DNA of 64,000 nucleotides from Sediminicola sp037203765 (GTDB lineage: Bacteria > Bacteroidota > Bacteroidia > Flavobacteriales > Flavobacteriaceae), in assembly GCF_037203765.1 (NCBI RefSeq), contig NZ_JBBCAS010000001.1, positions 603,175-667,174 on the forward strand, given 5' to 3'. The notes beneath the pieces are model-generated. The model saw only the letters and a list, made by a program, of their open reading frames with translations, ran no database searches and had not been told where the DNA came from. Of this stretch, positions 44,803 through 53,603 are shown piece after piece. The translations under genes and the position numbers were made by a program. Every line of letters begins with the position of its first letter. The first letter of the stretch is position 1.

Positions 44803-47040
44803 TTACTTTAGGATTTGATAGGCGATCAATGCTACAATATACGCAAAAATGCTCATAAATACAAGCTGTGCGGCTGGCCACTTCCACGTATTGGTCTCCC
44901 TTTTTACTACGGCCAGGGTGCTCATACATTGCATGGCAAAAGCATAAAATAACAACAACGAAATACCGGATGCCATATTGAACAATGGTTCTTTGGAATA
45001 AGGATTTACCTCGGCAGCCATTCTATTTTTAATGGTCTCCTCCTCATCACTTCCAACACTGTAAATCGTGGCTAAAGTGCCCACGAAAACTTCCCTTGCG
45101 GCGAAGGAGGTCAAAACGGCAATCCCTATTTTCCAATCATAGCCAAGTGGCTTTACGATAGGCTCTATGGCCTTCCCCATGTATCCCATATAGGAATTCT
45201 CCAATTTATAGCTCGCTATCTCTTGGTTTTCGGCCCTCGCCCTCAAAAGGGACATTTTTTGTGCTATGGAGTCTTGTAGTGCACTGGGAGAAATTACGAG
45301 GTTATTGTCATCAATATGCTCTTGTAATTCTGATTTATAGGCGGCTATTTTGTTCTCGATATTGGCTTCGTTATAGCTAGAATACCCTTCGTTGGCTATA
45401 CGCTCTTTAACGATTTCATCTGCATTTTCGAATTCGTTGGAAATACCATTGGAACCCAGAAACCATAGAATGATGGAGATCGCCAAAATAATTTTTCCCG
45501 CCCCAAAGACGAAGCTCTTTGTTTTTTCCAAAACGGTATAGGCCACGTTTTTTATCAAGGGTAGTTTGTAATTGGGCATTTCAACCACAAAAAAGGATTT
45601 CGATTTGATCTTTAGGATCTTATTGAGCACCATGGCGGAAAGAATCGCGGCCCCGAAGCCTATGAGGTACAGCAACATTAAGGTCAGGGCCTGGTAACTG
45701 AGCCCCAAAAACCGGCCTTCCGGAATAACCAAGGCAATGATGATCAAATAAACAGGAAGCCTGGCCGAACAAGTTGTAAAAGGTGTTACCAAGATGGTGA
45801 TCAGCCTCTCCTTCCAGTTTTCTATGGTCCTAGTGGCCATGACAGCCGGAATGGCACAGGCAGTGCCTGATATGAGGGGAACAATACTCTTTCCGCTCAG
45901 ACCAAATGGTCTCATCAATCGGTCCATTAAAAAGACCACTCTGCTCATGTATCCCGTTTCTTCCAACAGGGAGATAAATAGGAACAAAAAGGCAATTTGG
46001 GGAATAAATATGACGATACCTCCAATACCAGTAAGGATACCCTCTGCAATCAGGTTGGTGAACTCACCAGGGGGCAGGGTATCCTTTACCCATTCACTCC
46101 CAGAAACAAAGAGTTCGTCAATGAAATCCATGGGGTAACTGCTCCAATCATAAATAGCCTGGAAAATAGTCAATAGGATCAAAAAGAAAATGAGATACCC
46201 ATAAACTTTGTGAGTGAGGATTTTGTCCAATGTTGCCCTGAATCCTTTAGCGGCATTTAGGTCTACCTTATAAGCTTGTTTTAAAACGCCATTGATAAAC
46301 TGATAGCGCAAAATCGTTTCCTTTTGCTGCAGCCTTTTTAATTCAGATTTGGATTTTGTGGCAAAGGAAGTAGTGCTTTGGGTCAGTATTTTTTCAATAG
46401 GGGTAAAGTTGACATCCTGGGTGATGACCAACCACAGTTTATAGAGATCCTCCTTGGGGAAAGTCTCTTTGAGACGCTCAAAATACTCCGGCGCTATGAT
46501 CTTGGTATCCACATTGGGGGTGGTGGACAAATTCTTATAATCGGCAATAAGTTCTTTAATGCGTTCTACCCCGGTTCCCTGTCTTGTGCTGACCAGAGCT
46601 ATTTTGGTATTCAGTTGCTCTTCCAACAAAGGAATGTCCAGGGAGATTCCTTTGCGGGACATCCGGTCCGCCATATTGATCACCAAAATGGAAGGAATTC
46701 TTAAATCCTTTATCTGGGTAAACAATAACAGGTTTCGCTTCAGGTTTTCCACATCGGTGATCACTACGGCCACATCCGGAAAATCCTTGTCGTTTTTATT
46801 CAGTAAAAGCTCTACGACCACACTTTCGTCCAAAGAAGTGGTGTTAAGGCTGTATGTTCCCGGTAAGTCCAGAATATGGGCCTTGACCCCTCTAGGGAGT
46901 TTGCAGATGCCCTCTTTTTTTTCAACTGTAATACCTGGGTAATTACCTACTTTTTGCTTAAGTCCAGTAAGTTGGTTAAAAACCGAAGTCTTACCGGTGT
47001 TGGGATTGCCTATAAGGGCTACATTGATGCTTTTGCTCAT
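44803..47040 (-). CDS. feoB: Ferrous iron transporter FeoB
   Basis: 745 residues. Cytosolic G domain with G1 GNPNTGKT (residues 11-18), G3 DLPGTYSL and G4 NMAD, then a spacer and a membrane domain of eight or more helices with two Gate motifs (VPLISGTACAIPAVMATRTI is the first, read in two parts). It imports Fe2+. Its start overlaps the feoA stop by 4 bases (ATGA). Confidence 0.95.
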   Translation of the reverse strand: MSKSINVALIGNPNTGKTSVFNQLTGLKQKVGNYPGITVEKKEGICKLPRGVKAHILDLPGTYSLNTTSLDESVVVELLLNKNDKDFPDVAVVITDVENLKRNLLLFTQIKDLRIPSILVINMADRMSRKGISLDIPLLEEQLNTKIALVSTRQGTGVERIKELIADYKNLSTTPNVDTKIIAPEYFERLKETFPKEDLYKLWLVITQDVNFTPIEKILTQSTTSFATKSKSELKRLQQKETILRYQFINGVLKQAYKVDLNAAKGFRATLDKILTHKVYGYLIFFLILLTIFQAIYDWSSYPMDFIDELFVSGSEWVKDTLPPGEFTNLIAEGILTGIGGIVIFIPQIAFLFLFISLLEETGYMSRVVFLMDRLMRPFGLSGKSIVPLISGTACAIPAVMATRTIENWKERLITILVTPFTTCSARLPVYLIIIALVIPEGRFLGLSYQALTLMLLYLIGFGAAILSAMVLNKILKIKSKSFFVVEMPNYKLPLIKNVAYTVLEKTKSFVFGAGKIILAISIILWFLGSNGISNEFENADEIVKERIANEGYSSYNEANIENKIAAYKSELQEHIDDNNLVISPSALQDSIAQKMSLLRARAENQEIASYKLENSYMGYMGKAIEPIVKPLGYDWKIGIAVLTSFAAREVFVGTLATIYSVGSDEEETIKNRMAAEVNPYSKEPLFNMASGISLLLFYAFAMQCMSTLAVVKRETNTWKWPAAQLVFMSIFAYIVALIAYQILK

Positions 47041-47282
47041 AAAACTGCATTATCAACAATGATTTCCAATTCAATTTGAAGGGCTACTTCCCTTCTAATG
47101 GCAATATGGGAGCCGTTTACATTGATGTAGATTGGATCATTAAGGGGGGCCACTTGTACCATTTCTACTTCATTTCCTGGCAAGCAGCCAAGTTCCAATA
47201 GTTTTATGGGTAGGATGTCATCCGCGAATTCCTTGATGATTCCTTTTTGTCCTCGCTTAAGATGTGCTACGGTGGTAATCAA
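47037..47282 (-). CDS. feoA: Ferrous iron transport protein FeoA
   Basis: An 81-residue SH3-like protein (LELGCLPGNEVEMVQVAPLNDPIYINVNG in pieces) that partners FeoB. TATTTTTG at 47313-47320 is the probable -7 box, leaving a leader of about 25 bases. A TTTAGAC half-site, matching one half of the candidate metal-regulator operator at 35826, lies about 24 bases upstream of that box. Confidence 0.94.
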   Translation of the reverse strand: MITTVAHLKRGQKGIIKEFADDILPIKLLELGCLPGNEVEMVQVAPLNDPIYINVNGSHIAIRREVALQIELEIIVDNAVL

Positions 47283-47370
47283 TTTTTATTTAGATTGATT
47301 TTAATTAAAGGTCAAAAATAAGGGAAAATTATCAAATTAAGGTCTAAATAAATATTAAATATGGTAGCAG

Positions 47371-48045
47371 TTAGGGCTGGTATGATGCTTTTAGGATTTT
47401 TAAATCGGCCATAAGTTTCTCAATGTCCTCCTGTTTGGTGCCATCGTAAAAACCTCTTATTCTACGTTCCTTATCCACAAGGATAAAATTTTCGGTGTGG
47501 ATCATGTCGTACGGACCGCCATCGCCATCTGTTTTAACAGCCAGATAGGATTTTCTTGCTAGCTCATAAATTTCCTTTTTATCGCCGGTCACCAAATTCC
47601 ATTTATTGTCCTTTACCCCCTTTTCCAAGGCGTATTTTTTGAGTTGGGGCACGGAATCTATAATAGGGGTAACCGAATGGGAAAGCAAAAGTACATCGGG
47701 ATCATCAATGATCTTTTCCTGAATTTCAGCCATATTTTTGGTCATGATGGGGCAGATGGAAGGGCAGGTAGTAAAGAAAAAATCGGCGATATATATCTTA
47801 TTCCTATAATTCTCTTGTGAAATGGTTTCCCCATTTTGGTTGGTCAAGGAGAAATCGGCAATGGTGTGGTATTTTTTTACATGCTGTAGGGTGCTGTCCA
47901 CCAGCTCAAAATTGACCATGGAAGGTTGATAAATGGGCAGGTTTTCCTGTGGTTGGAGCGCATTGTAGAACAAATACACGATGATGGCGGAAAGTACCGT
48001 CATCACCATAAAAAAAAGCTTGTATTTAGCGAAAAAGGAACGCAT
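47371..48045 (-). CDS. SCO1/SenC family protein
   Basis: 224 residues, single N-terminal membrane helix (about 8-28), then a thioredoxin-like domain with the copper ligands Cys94 and Cys98 (CPSIC) and His183 (MIHTENF). SCO proteins deliver copper to the CuA site of cytochrome oxidase or act as thiol reductases. No oxidase genes are next to it. Confidence 0.92.
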   Translation of the reverse strand: MRSFFAKYKLFFMVMTVLSAIIVYLFYNALQPQENLPIYQPSMVNFELVDSTLQHVKKYHTIADFSLTNQNGETISQENYRNKIYIADFFFTTCPSICPIMTKNMAEIQEKIIDDPDVLLLSHSVTPIIDSVPQLKKYALEKGVKDNKWNLVTGDKKEIYELARKSYLAVKTDGDGGPYDMIHTENFILVDKERRIRGFYDGTKQEDIEKLMADLKILKASYQP

Positions 48046-48204
48046 GATTTTTCCTCAAAGGTACGGCAGTTATAAAAATCATTCAAGGATATCCTTGTGC
48101 TTTCCTCCTAAATCTTTCTTAAATTAAATAATGGTGAAAATTGTTTCTTTTTTAAGACCCCCTAAAAGTGTATTTTTGGGCGTTTTAATTTTAGATAGAA
48201 ATAG

Positions 48205-49560
48205 ATGAGTCCAATATTGGTACAAACCATACAGTTTTTTTTAAGTCTTTCCTTGTTGATTGTCCTTCATGAAATGGGGCATTTTATTCCTGCAAAACTA
48301 TTTAAGACCAGGGTAGAGAAGTTCTATCTCTTTTTTGATATCAAGTTTTCCCTTTTCAAAAAGAAGATTGGGGAAACAGTTTATGGTATTGGATGGTTGC
48401 CCTTGGGCGGTTATGTGAAGATTGCCGGAATGATAGACGAGAGCATGGATACGGAGGCCATGAAAGAAGAACCCAAACCTTGGGAGTTTAGAAGTAAGCC
48501 GGCATGGCAGCGATTGATCATTATGCTTGGTGGGGTCACCGTAAATTTTGTATTGGCAGTAATCATATATATAGGTATGGCTTATTCTTACGGAGATCAG
48601 TATATACCTATGGATTCTTTAAAAGGAGGTATTCTCGTAACCGAAAAGGCAATAGGTGACGAATTAGGGGTGCAGACGGGAGATAAAATTCTAGCGGTAG
48701 ACGGAGAAAAAGTTGAGAATTTTGATGAACTTTTCATCGAAATTGTAAATGGCAATAGTATTACCATTGAAAGGGACGGACAAGTCTTTGAACAAGCGAT
48801 CCCGGTTGACTTTATCGCAACCTTGATTGAAGATGAGGATAAGGCTAGATTTATCAGTATCCGACAACCATTTATTATAAAGGAGGTTTCAAAGGATTCC
48901 CCCAATAAGGGTGTTGATCTAGAAGAAAGAGATCAGGTCGTCGCTATAGGCAATGATGAGATTGCTTATTTTGACCAGGCTGAACCTTTGTTGAAAAAAT
49001 ATGCAGGTCAGAATATTGACCTTAAAGTTAAAACCAAAGATGGTTCTCTTAAAACAGTCAATGTAAAGGTGTCTCAAGAGGGGAAGCTGGGAGTTGCCGT
49101 GGGCGCATTGACTTTTCAGGAATATGCTGATATGGGAGTTTTTAAGATCGAGACCCAGAAATATTCCTTTTTGGAAGCAATCCCTGCGGGAATTGACAAA
49201 GGTGTGACCACCTTGTCCAGTTATGTAAAGCAATTGAAAAAAATATTCAATCCAGAAACTGGGGCGTATAAAGGCGTGGGTGGTTTTGCGGCCATCGGTA
49301 GCATGTTCCCTGATACTTGGAACTGGGAGATCTTTTGGGGGACAACCGCTCTTATATCCATCATTCTAGCCTTTATGAACATCTTGCCCATCCCGGCATT
49401 GGACGGCGGTCACGTAATGTTTCTGCTGTATGAAATGGTATCTGGAAGAAAGCCTAGCGATAAGTTTTTGGAGTACGCCCAAATGGTCGGATTCTTCCTA
49501 TTGATAGGGTTATTATTGTTCGCAAATGGCAATGATATCTACAAATGGCTTTTTAAATAA
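48205..49560 (+). CDS. rseP: Site-2 protease RseP
   Basis: 451 residues. Zinc motif HEMGH at residues 22-26 in the first membrane helix, two PDZ-like regions, and the second active-site motif NILPIPALDGGH with Asp400. It cuts membrane anchors such as anti-sigma factors. A TATTTTTG -7 box lies at 48171-48178. Divergent from the SCO gene. Confidence 0.94.
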   Translation: MSPILVQTIQFFLSLSLLIVLHEMGHFIPAKLFKTRVEKFYLFFDIKFSLFKKKIGETVYGIGWLPLGGYVKIAGMIDESMDTEAMKEEPKPWEFRSKPAWQRLIIMLGGVTVNFVLAVIIYIGMAYSYGDQYIPMDSLKGGILVTEKAIGDELGVQTGDKILAVDGEKVENFDELFIEIVNGNSITIERDGQVFEQAIPVDFIATLIEDEDKARFISIRQPFIIKEVSKDSPNKGVDLEERDQVVAIGNDEIAYFDQAEPLLKKYAGQNIDLKVKTKDGSLKTVNVKVSQEGKLGVAVGALTFQEYADMGVFKIETQKYSFLEAIPAGIDKGVTTLSSYVKQLKKIFNPETGAYKGVGGFAAIGSMFPDTWNWEIFWGTTALISIILAFMNILPIPALDGGHVMFLLYEMVSGRKPSDKFLEYAQMVGFFLLIGLLLFANGNDIYKWLFK

Positions 49561-49579
49561 AAAAAACCCTATTTATTTG

Positions 49580-49610
49580 TTTGGTACATTTGAAAAAACA
49601 TATATATTTG
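49580..49610 (+). promoter_or_regulatory. Consensus promoter of tRNA-Asn
   Basis: TTTG (49580-49583), exactly 19 bases, TATATTTG (49603-49610): the full Bacteroidota housekeeping consensus. Confidence 0.8.
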
Positions 49611-49642
49611 CACCCGCCTAAGCAATAGTTTAGGTGTGAAAC

Positions 49643-49716
49643 TCCTCCTTAGCTCAGTTGGTTAGAGCATCTGACTGTTAATCAGAGGGTCCTTGGTTCG
49701 AGCCCAAGAGGGGGAG
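49643..49716 (+). tRNA. tRNA-Asn (GTT)
   Basis: 74 bases. Acceptor TCCTCCT pairs with AGGGGGA (one G-U), discriminator G; anticodon stem TCTGA/TCAGA with loop CTGTTAA giving anticodon GTT; T stem CTTGG/CCAAG with TTCGAGC loop. CCA is not encoded (CAA follows). Confidence 0.96.
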
Positions 49717-49724
49717 CAAAATAC

Positions 49725-49754
49725 AGAGCTGCACGCAAGTGCGGCTCTTTTTTG
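49725..49754 (+). terminator. Intrinsic terminator after tRNA-Asn
   Basis: 10-bp stem with one G-U pair (49725-49734 with 49739-49748), GCAA tetraloop, then a T run. Confidence 0.85.
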
Positions 49755-49811
49755 TTGGTACCTGTCCCAAATATTTTTTTAGACCTTAAGGGTAGCAAAA
49801 GCTTATTGATA

Positions 49812-51017
49812 TCATCTTCCAAACCGATAATATTCGGCCAAAGGATGAGCATTACCTTTCAACATTGACGAAATGATATCCATTCCGATTACGGAAAAAG
49901 TAATACCATTACCTCCAAACCCCAATACGAAATACGTGCTATCAAAATCGTTGTGTTTGCCAATATACGGCAAACCGTCCTTGGTTTCCCCAAAAGTACC
50001 CGCCCAAGCGAAGTCGTTTACGAAATCATAATCCGGTAGGACCTTCTTGAGGTATTTTTCCAGTTTGTCGGCCTTTTTCCCAACATTGGCATTTCTTTTT
50101 TCTGGATCTATATAGTCCTCGTCTTCCCCTCCAATCAATAAGCGATTGTCATCGGTAGTACGCATGTAGATGTATGGGTCGGCAGTGTTCCAGAATAGGG
50201 TGGACTCTAATTTCGACTGGTCGTCCTCCAAACGCTCCCCCACCATGGCAAAAGTTGAAAGGAGTTTAACAAACTTTTCCTTGATGATTTCCGTGCTTTC
50301 AAAACCGTTGCAATAGATTAGTTTTTTGGTGCGGACGGTATGTCCGTTTTCAACTTTGACCGTAATCCCACTTTTCCTGTATTGCACGTTTTCTATATTG
50401 GTCTTGTCGAATATCAATAGCCCTTTTTTATGATTATAGGCTAGAATATCGTGGGCCAAACGAAAGGCATCAATACTGCCACCTTGAGCGGAGAGTATAC
50501 CACCATGGGTATTTTTAAGTCCATATTGCTTCTCTATTTGCTTTGCTTCGAGCCAAGTTACGGGAAACCCATTTTCCTTCCTTGTGTCAAATTCTTTTTT
50601 TAGGTCGGCAACATCTTTTTTATAGGCCGCAAAATATAGGGAATCCTTTTTTGCATAACCGCACCCAGATTTTACCTGTTTGGATACCTTCCCTAGGGTA
50701 TCTATGGATTCCGAGCACGCTCGATAATTTGCTACTGCCCCTTCCGCACCAATCTTTTTCATCAACTCAAACAAGGGCACGTCAATTTCATACTGAAGCA
50801 TGGAGGTAGTGGCCGAAGTACTGCCATGGGCGATTTCGCGTTTGTCAATTAAAACTGTCTTATAGCCATCTTCCATGCATTGGTGTGCGATAAGGCTACC
50901 AGTAATTCCTCCACCTATAATTAGAATTTCTGTTTCCACATCTTCGCGCAAAGAAGGATAAGAGTTCAATATCCCATTCTTTTCCAACCAAAACGGCTCA
51001 CTAGATCGTAATCGCAT
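49812..51017 (-). CDS. FAD-dependent oxidoreductase (DAO family)
   Basis: 401 residues. N-terminal FAD-binding motif ILIIGGGITGSLIAH, then GSTSATTSM typical of DadA/YurR-like members, and a C-terminal FAD-site segment (FGGNGITFSVIG). These enzymes oxidise amines or amino acids. The C-terminal Rieske domain found on some relatives is absent. Substrate unknown. Confidence 0.85.
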   Translation of the reverse strand: MRLRSSEPFWLEKNGILNSYPSLREDVETEILIIGGGITGSLIAHQCMEDGYKTVLIDKREIAHGSTSATTSMLQYEIDVPLFELMKKIGAEGAVANYRACSESIDTLGKVSKQVKSGCGYAKKDSLYFAAYKKDVADLKKEFDTRKENGFPVTWLEAKQIEKQYGLKNTHGGILSAQGGSIDAFRLAHDILAYNHKKGLLIFDKTNIENVQYRKSGITVKVENGHTVRTKKLIYCNGFESTEIIKEKFVKLLSTFAMVGERLEDDQSKLESTLFWNTADPYIYMRTTDDNRLLIGGEDEDYIDPEKRNANVGKKADKLEKYLKKVLPDYDFVNDFAWAGTFGETKDGLPYIGKHNDFDSTYFVLGFGGNGITFSVIGMDIISSMLKGNAHPLAEYYRFGR

Positions 51018-51217
51018 AACTATCTATTTTGTCTGATAGATTAAAATTATGGCAATAATCCATACGTTTTTGTCCCCTTCTCTTTAGGGTCATTTTTAAT
51101 CCTTTTAGGAGCATTAATAAGTGGTAAATTCTATCGTCGATTTCAGGATTAGCATAGATTTATATCCTATTTCAATCCGCTAATTATTTTGTTCAACAAT
51201 TACAATATCAATGTATT

Positions 51218-53005
51218 ATGGAGATGACAATCAAAAAATCCTTGGGAATGGGTGCAATCCTGAAAGACGGATTAACGACCTTCAGGGTATGGGCTCCGAA
51301 TGCCGATAAGGTGTTCGTTATTGGTGACTTTAATGATTGGGAAAGGCAAGACCTCGAAATGGAGCGGGAAGAGAATGGGTACTGGGCGGCAACCACGGAT
51401 AAGGCAAACAATCGGGATGAATATAAGTTCCTTATACATAATGGCGACATGGTTCTGGAGCGCAATGATCCGTACGCATATGAGGTCACCAATAGCAACG
51501 GCAACTCTGTCGTACGAAATTTGGATTTCAATTGGGATGGGGATCATTTTGAACTTCCCCCTTACAACGAGCTCGTGATCTATGAGCTGCATGTGGGAAC
51601 TTTTAATAGGAGCAATCCGCATAAGGTAGGGACTTTTGGCGATGTTGTAAACAAACTTCCATATCTCAAAGAACTTGGTATCAATTGCATCGAACTACTA
51701 CCAGTAGCCGAATTTGCAGGGGCTATTTCATGGGGATATAATCCCGCACACCCGTTTGCGATTGAACAGGACTACGGGGGACCAGAAGGTCTTGCAGAAC
51801 TTGTAAAGGAGGCACACAAATTGGGAATAGGAATTATCATGGATGTAGTGTACAATCATTTTGGACCTTCGGACGTGGATCTTTGGCAGTTTGATGGTTG
51901 GAGCGAGAACGACAAGGGTGGTATCTATTTTTATAATGACCATCGTAGTGCCACACCATGGGGAGATACCCGGCCCGACTATGGAAGGCAGGAAGTACGA
52001 CAATATCTGCGCGATAATGCCCTGATGTGGATTGAGAAATACCATTGTGATGGTTTGAGGCTCGATGCCACTTCCTATATCAGATTTGAAGGTGGCGGAC
52101 TTGGAGAGGATAAGGCCATAGAAGAAGGTAATCAGATGATGCGCGAGATCAATGCTGAACTTCAACAAAAATATCCAAAGGTCATCACTATTGCAGAAGA
52201 TCTTAAGGGTCATGAATTTGTAACGGACCCAATTGAAAATGGAGGTATCGGCTATGGAGCACAATGGGATATGCACTTCGTGCACCCAGTGCGTGAGGTG
52301 CTTATAGATACCCATGACGATACCAGGGACCTCCAAAAAATTGTTGACGCCCTGCAATACCGTTATAGTATGGATGCCTTTAAACGGGTAGTCTATACGG
52401 AATCGCATGACGAGATTGCCAACGGAAAGGCAAGGATTCCCGAAGAGGTTCAACCAGGTAATGCGGAAAGTGAATTTGCGAAAAAACGTGCGATCTTGGG
52501 TATTGTACTGACCCTTACAGCCCCGGGGATTCCCATGCTATTTCAGGGACAGGAATTCATAGAGGACGAGTATTTTCAGGACACAGAGGAGCTGGATTGG
52601 AGAAAACAGAAAAAGCACCGTGGTATAAGCAAAATGGTGGGAGACCTCATCAAGTTCCGTACCGGAGAATGGGGTGGGGCCACAGGTCTACGGACCCAGG
52701 ATATAGATATTGTGCATTTTAATCCAGAGACCAAAATATTGGCCTATATAAGAGGAGGTGGTAGTGAAAACCCGGTACTTATCGTCTTAAATTTCAGTAA
52801 TCAGGATCGAGGGGATTATGGTATAGGCTTGGACGAAGGAACCAATTGGAAACTGCGTATCAACAGCGTTGCGAAGGAATACGACATTGCTTTCTCAGAA
52901 ATGGAAGTTGCCGATCCCAAGGTTATAGACGAAGGAACCGACCAAAAGGCATTTACTGGAAAAATTGACATTCCGGGATACGGGGCCCTCATTTTTACCA
53001 GATAG
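51218..53005 (+). CDS. GH13 alpha-amylase family enzyme (branching/trehalohydrolase-like)
   Basis: 595 residues: CBM48-type N-terminal domain (FRVWAPNADKVFVIGDFNDW), then a (beta/alpha)8 barrel with the four GH13 regions: DVVYNH, GLRLDATSY (nucleophile Asp), ITIAEDLKG (acid Glu) and TESHDE. The mix of features resembles glycogen branching enzymes and malto-oligosyltrehalose trehalohydrolases; no partner treY, glgA or glgP is nearby, so the exact activity is open. An alternative start is the third codon. Confidence 0.88.
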   Translation: MEMTIKKSLGMGAILKDGLTTFRVWAPNADKVFVIGDFNDWERQDLEMEREENGYWAATTDKANNRDEYKFLIHNGDMVLERNDPYAYEVTNSNGNSVVRNLDFNWDGDHFELPPYNELVIYELHVGTFNRSNPHKVGTFGDVVNKLPYLKELGINCIELLPVAEFAGAISWGYNPAHPFAIEQDYGGPEGLAELVKEAHKLGIGIIMDVVYNHFGPSDVDLWQFDGWSENDKGGIYFYNDHRSATPWGDTRPDYGRQEVRQYLRDNALMWIEKYHCDGLRLDATSYIRFEGGGLGEDKAIEEGNQMMREINAELQQKYPKVITIAEDLKGHEFVTDPIENGGIGYGAQWDMHFVHPVREVLIDTHDDTRDLQKIVDALQYRYSMDAFKRVVYTESHDEIANGKARIPEEVQPGNAESEFAKKRAILGIVLTLTAPGIPMLFQGQEFIEDEYFQDTEELDWRKQKKHRGISKMVGDLIKFRTGEWGGATGLRTQDIDIVHFNPETKILAYIRGGGSENPVLIVLNFSNQDRGDYGIGLDEGTNWKLRINSVAKEYDIAFSEMEVADPKVIDEGTDQKAFTGKIDIPGYGALIFTR

Positions 53006-53073
53006 TGCCGAGTTGCTCTTGTTTTTTAGACGGCTTTATTATTGATGTCTGTTATTATTTGTAACTTAATTCT

Positions 53074-53550
53074 ATGATTTGGTTAGATCAAAAGCAAGAA
53101 CCGAAAGTAGGAGTAGGGGTTATCGTCGTTAATGAAAGTGGCCGGGTGCTTGTTGGTAAGCGCAGAGGTGGACATGCGCCCTATTATTCCATTCCGGGAG
53201 GTCACTTGGAGCTGGGGGAGTCTTTTGAGTCAGCGGCCATACGTGAAGTGAAGGAAGAAACCGATCTTTCTATAGATAATCCCCAAGTAATTGCAGTTAC
53301 CAATAATTTGGAAACCTTTTCACTGGAGGGGGTGCACTATATCTCCGTAATTTTGGTGGCCACATCATATTCTGGGATCCTTCGTTTAATGGAGCCCGAT
53401 AAATGCGTGGAATGGTTATGGGTAGATCCCAATAATCTTCCAATGCCACATTTTGATGCTAGCAGAATGGGTATTCACTGTTATTTGGAAGCTATTTTTT
53501 ATATCCCAACTTTGAAGAAGGGGAGTGGTCAAACGGATCATGGGGCATAA
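53074..53550 (+). CDS. NUDIX hydrolase
   Basis: 158 residues. The Nudix box GGHLELGESFESAAIREV-KEET is complete (G-x5-E-x7-REVxEExG-type). Close to MTH1/NUDT15-like pyrophosphohydrolases (GVGVIVVNESGRVLVGKR), which clean nucleotide pools. It lies 68 bases after the GH13 gene. Substrate unassigned. Confidence 0.9.
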   Translation: MIWLDQKQEPKVGVGVIVVNESGRVLVGKRRGGHAPYYSIPGGHLELGESFESAAIREVKEETDLSIDNPQVIAVTNNLETFSLEGVHYISVILVATSYSGILRLMEPDKCVEWLWVDPNNLPMPHFDASRMGIHCYLEAIFYIPTLKKGSGQTDHGA

Positions 53551-53580
53551 AAAAGGAGCCACAATTAAATGTGGCTCCCT
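53549..53580. terminator. Bidirectional terminator
   Basis: 9-bp stem (53555-53563 with 53570-53578), 6-base loop; A run before and T-rich after. It lies between the converging NUDIX and BNR/VPS10 genes, strongest on the minus strand. Confidence 0.8.
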
Positions 53581-53603
53581 TATATAAAATTGTAGTATTC
53601 GAT

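Noticed and set aside
51728..52453. 241-residue minus-strand ORF inside the GH13 gene
   Set aside because: Antisense shadow of the catalytic barrel; no start signal and no family features.
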